Shown piece by piece: positions 63,830 through 64,000 of a stretch of 64,000 nucleotides of DNA (position 1 is the stretch's first letter; each line of letters starts with the position of its first letter). This DNA comes from PNMQ01 sp964478775. GTDB taxonomy: Bacteria; Pseudomonadota; Alphaproteobacteria; Paracaedibacterales; CAIOTO01. The translations under genes were made by a program, and so were the position numbers. The stretch is taken from positions 62,001 through 126,000 of the forward strand of contig CAYZJC010000002.1 of assembly GCA_964478775.1 (NCBI GenBank), read 5' to 3'. Under the pieces are notes generated by a model that saw nothing but the letters and a program-made list of their open reading frames with translations, was not told where the DNA came from and did not search any database.

Positions 63830-64000
63830 TTAAGTGTTAGACGCAGATAATTGTGAAGCGGTCACAGCAGATACAGTGCCATTTTGCGAAATGGTATCTA
63901 CCTTTAGTTTCGCTTGTTTCAAAATATCTTCGCAGTGTTTTCTTAAAAAAGTTCCGCGTTCAAAGGTTTGCAAAGCATCATCTAAAGAAAGCTTTCCATC
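63830..64000 (-). CDS. xseB: Exodeoxyribonuclease VII small subunit, C-terminal part
   Basis: The last 56 codons of a minus-strand gene running off the window edge. It begins DGKLSLDDALQTFERGTFLR followed by KHCEDILKQAKLKVDTI, which matches the second helix region of XseB (GKLSLEEALE-FERG-x-L---C). XseB binds XseA to form exonuclease VII, which degrades single-stranded DNA. The protein ends with a short Ser/Thr/Ala-rich tail. hemB starts 50 bases downstream. Confidence 0.85.
   Translation of the reverse strand, partial: DGKLSLDDALQTFERGTFLRKHCEDILKQAKLKVDTISQNGTVSAVTASQLSASNT

Noticed and set aside
1..64000. CRISPR array, rRNA, prophage or conjugation genes
   Set aside because: No regularly spaced repeats, no rRNA sequence and no phage structural or transfer proteins were seen anywhere in the window.

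Overview
The window reads as part of the chromosome of a low-GC alphaproteobacterium, most likely an intracellular one of the Holosporales/Paracaedibacter type. That placement is an inference. It rests on a class I lysyl-tRNA synthetase, a HemB with the aspartate/histidine (magnesium-type) loop, a DUF3576 lipoprotein, a CIRCE-controlled groESL, and many exported proteins without recognisable relatives, including a leucine-rich-repeat protein. The sequence is a draft scaffold with six runs of N (22983-23122, 33544-33643, 39278-39332, 42164-42173, 51865-51874, 56066-56075).

Layout. 1-5.2 kb: housekeeping der (partial), trpS and mfd. 5.2-7.7 kb: two exported proteins of unknown function, separated by a 215-bp internally deleted IS30-like element. 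7.7-12 kb: groEL, groES with promoter and CIRCE operator, and an ABC-F ATPase (uup). 12-19.4 kb: a small DUF465-like protein, an HPPD-like protein that has lost two of three metal ligands, an exported protein, recR, a large flavin/iron-sulphur oxidoreductase fusion, and an exported protein with a lysine/threonine 11-residue repeat tail interrupted by a frameshift. 19.6-25.2 kb: the rod-shape operon mreB-mreC-mreD-mrdA-rodA. 25.2-30.8 kb: a frameshifted DUF2628-like membrane protein, a porin and the transhydrogenase operon pntA1-pntA2-pntB.

31-42.6 kb is an accessory island in which every gene encodes a probably exported protein. It holds a partly duplicated gene pair of unknown function, a beta-helix passenger without a barrel, and a four-gene operon for a PLD-family enzyme, a DnaQ-like exonuclease, a HAD/DUF2608 protein and an HtrA-like protease. 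An S9 prolyl-oligopeptidase lies divergent to that operon. Several of these carry a short basic KRK-type motif followed by T/Q residues, resembling a nuclear localisation signal.

42.6-64 kb returns to envelope and core functions: ftsQ, tamB-tamA, a LolC/E permease, a DUF3576 lipoprotein, a large exported LRR protein, a CDF metal transporter, a DUF4139-like protein, rmuC, hemF, lysK, an MFS transporter, hemB and the end of xseB.

How the genes work together: the Mre/PBP2/RodA set builds the lateral wall; BamA-family TamA with TamB, Lol and the porin maintain the outer membrane; hemB and hemF serve haem synthesis; PntAB supplies NADPH. The exported island and the LRR protein are the best candidates for host interaction.
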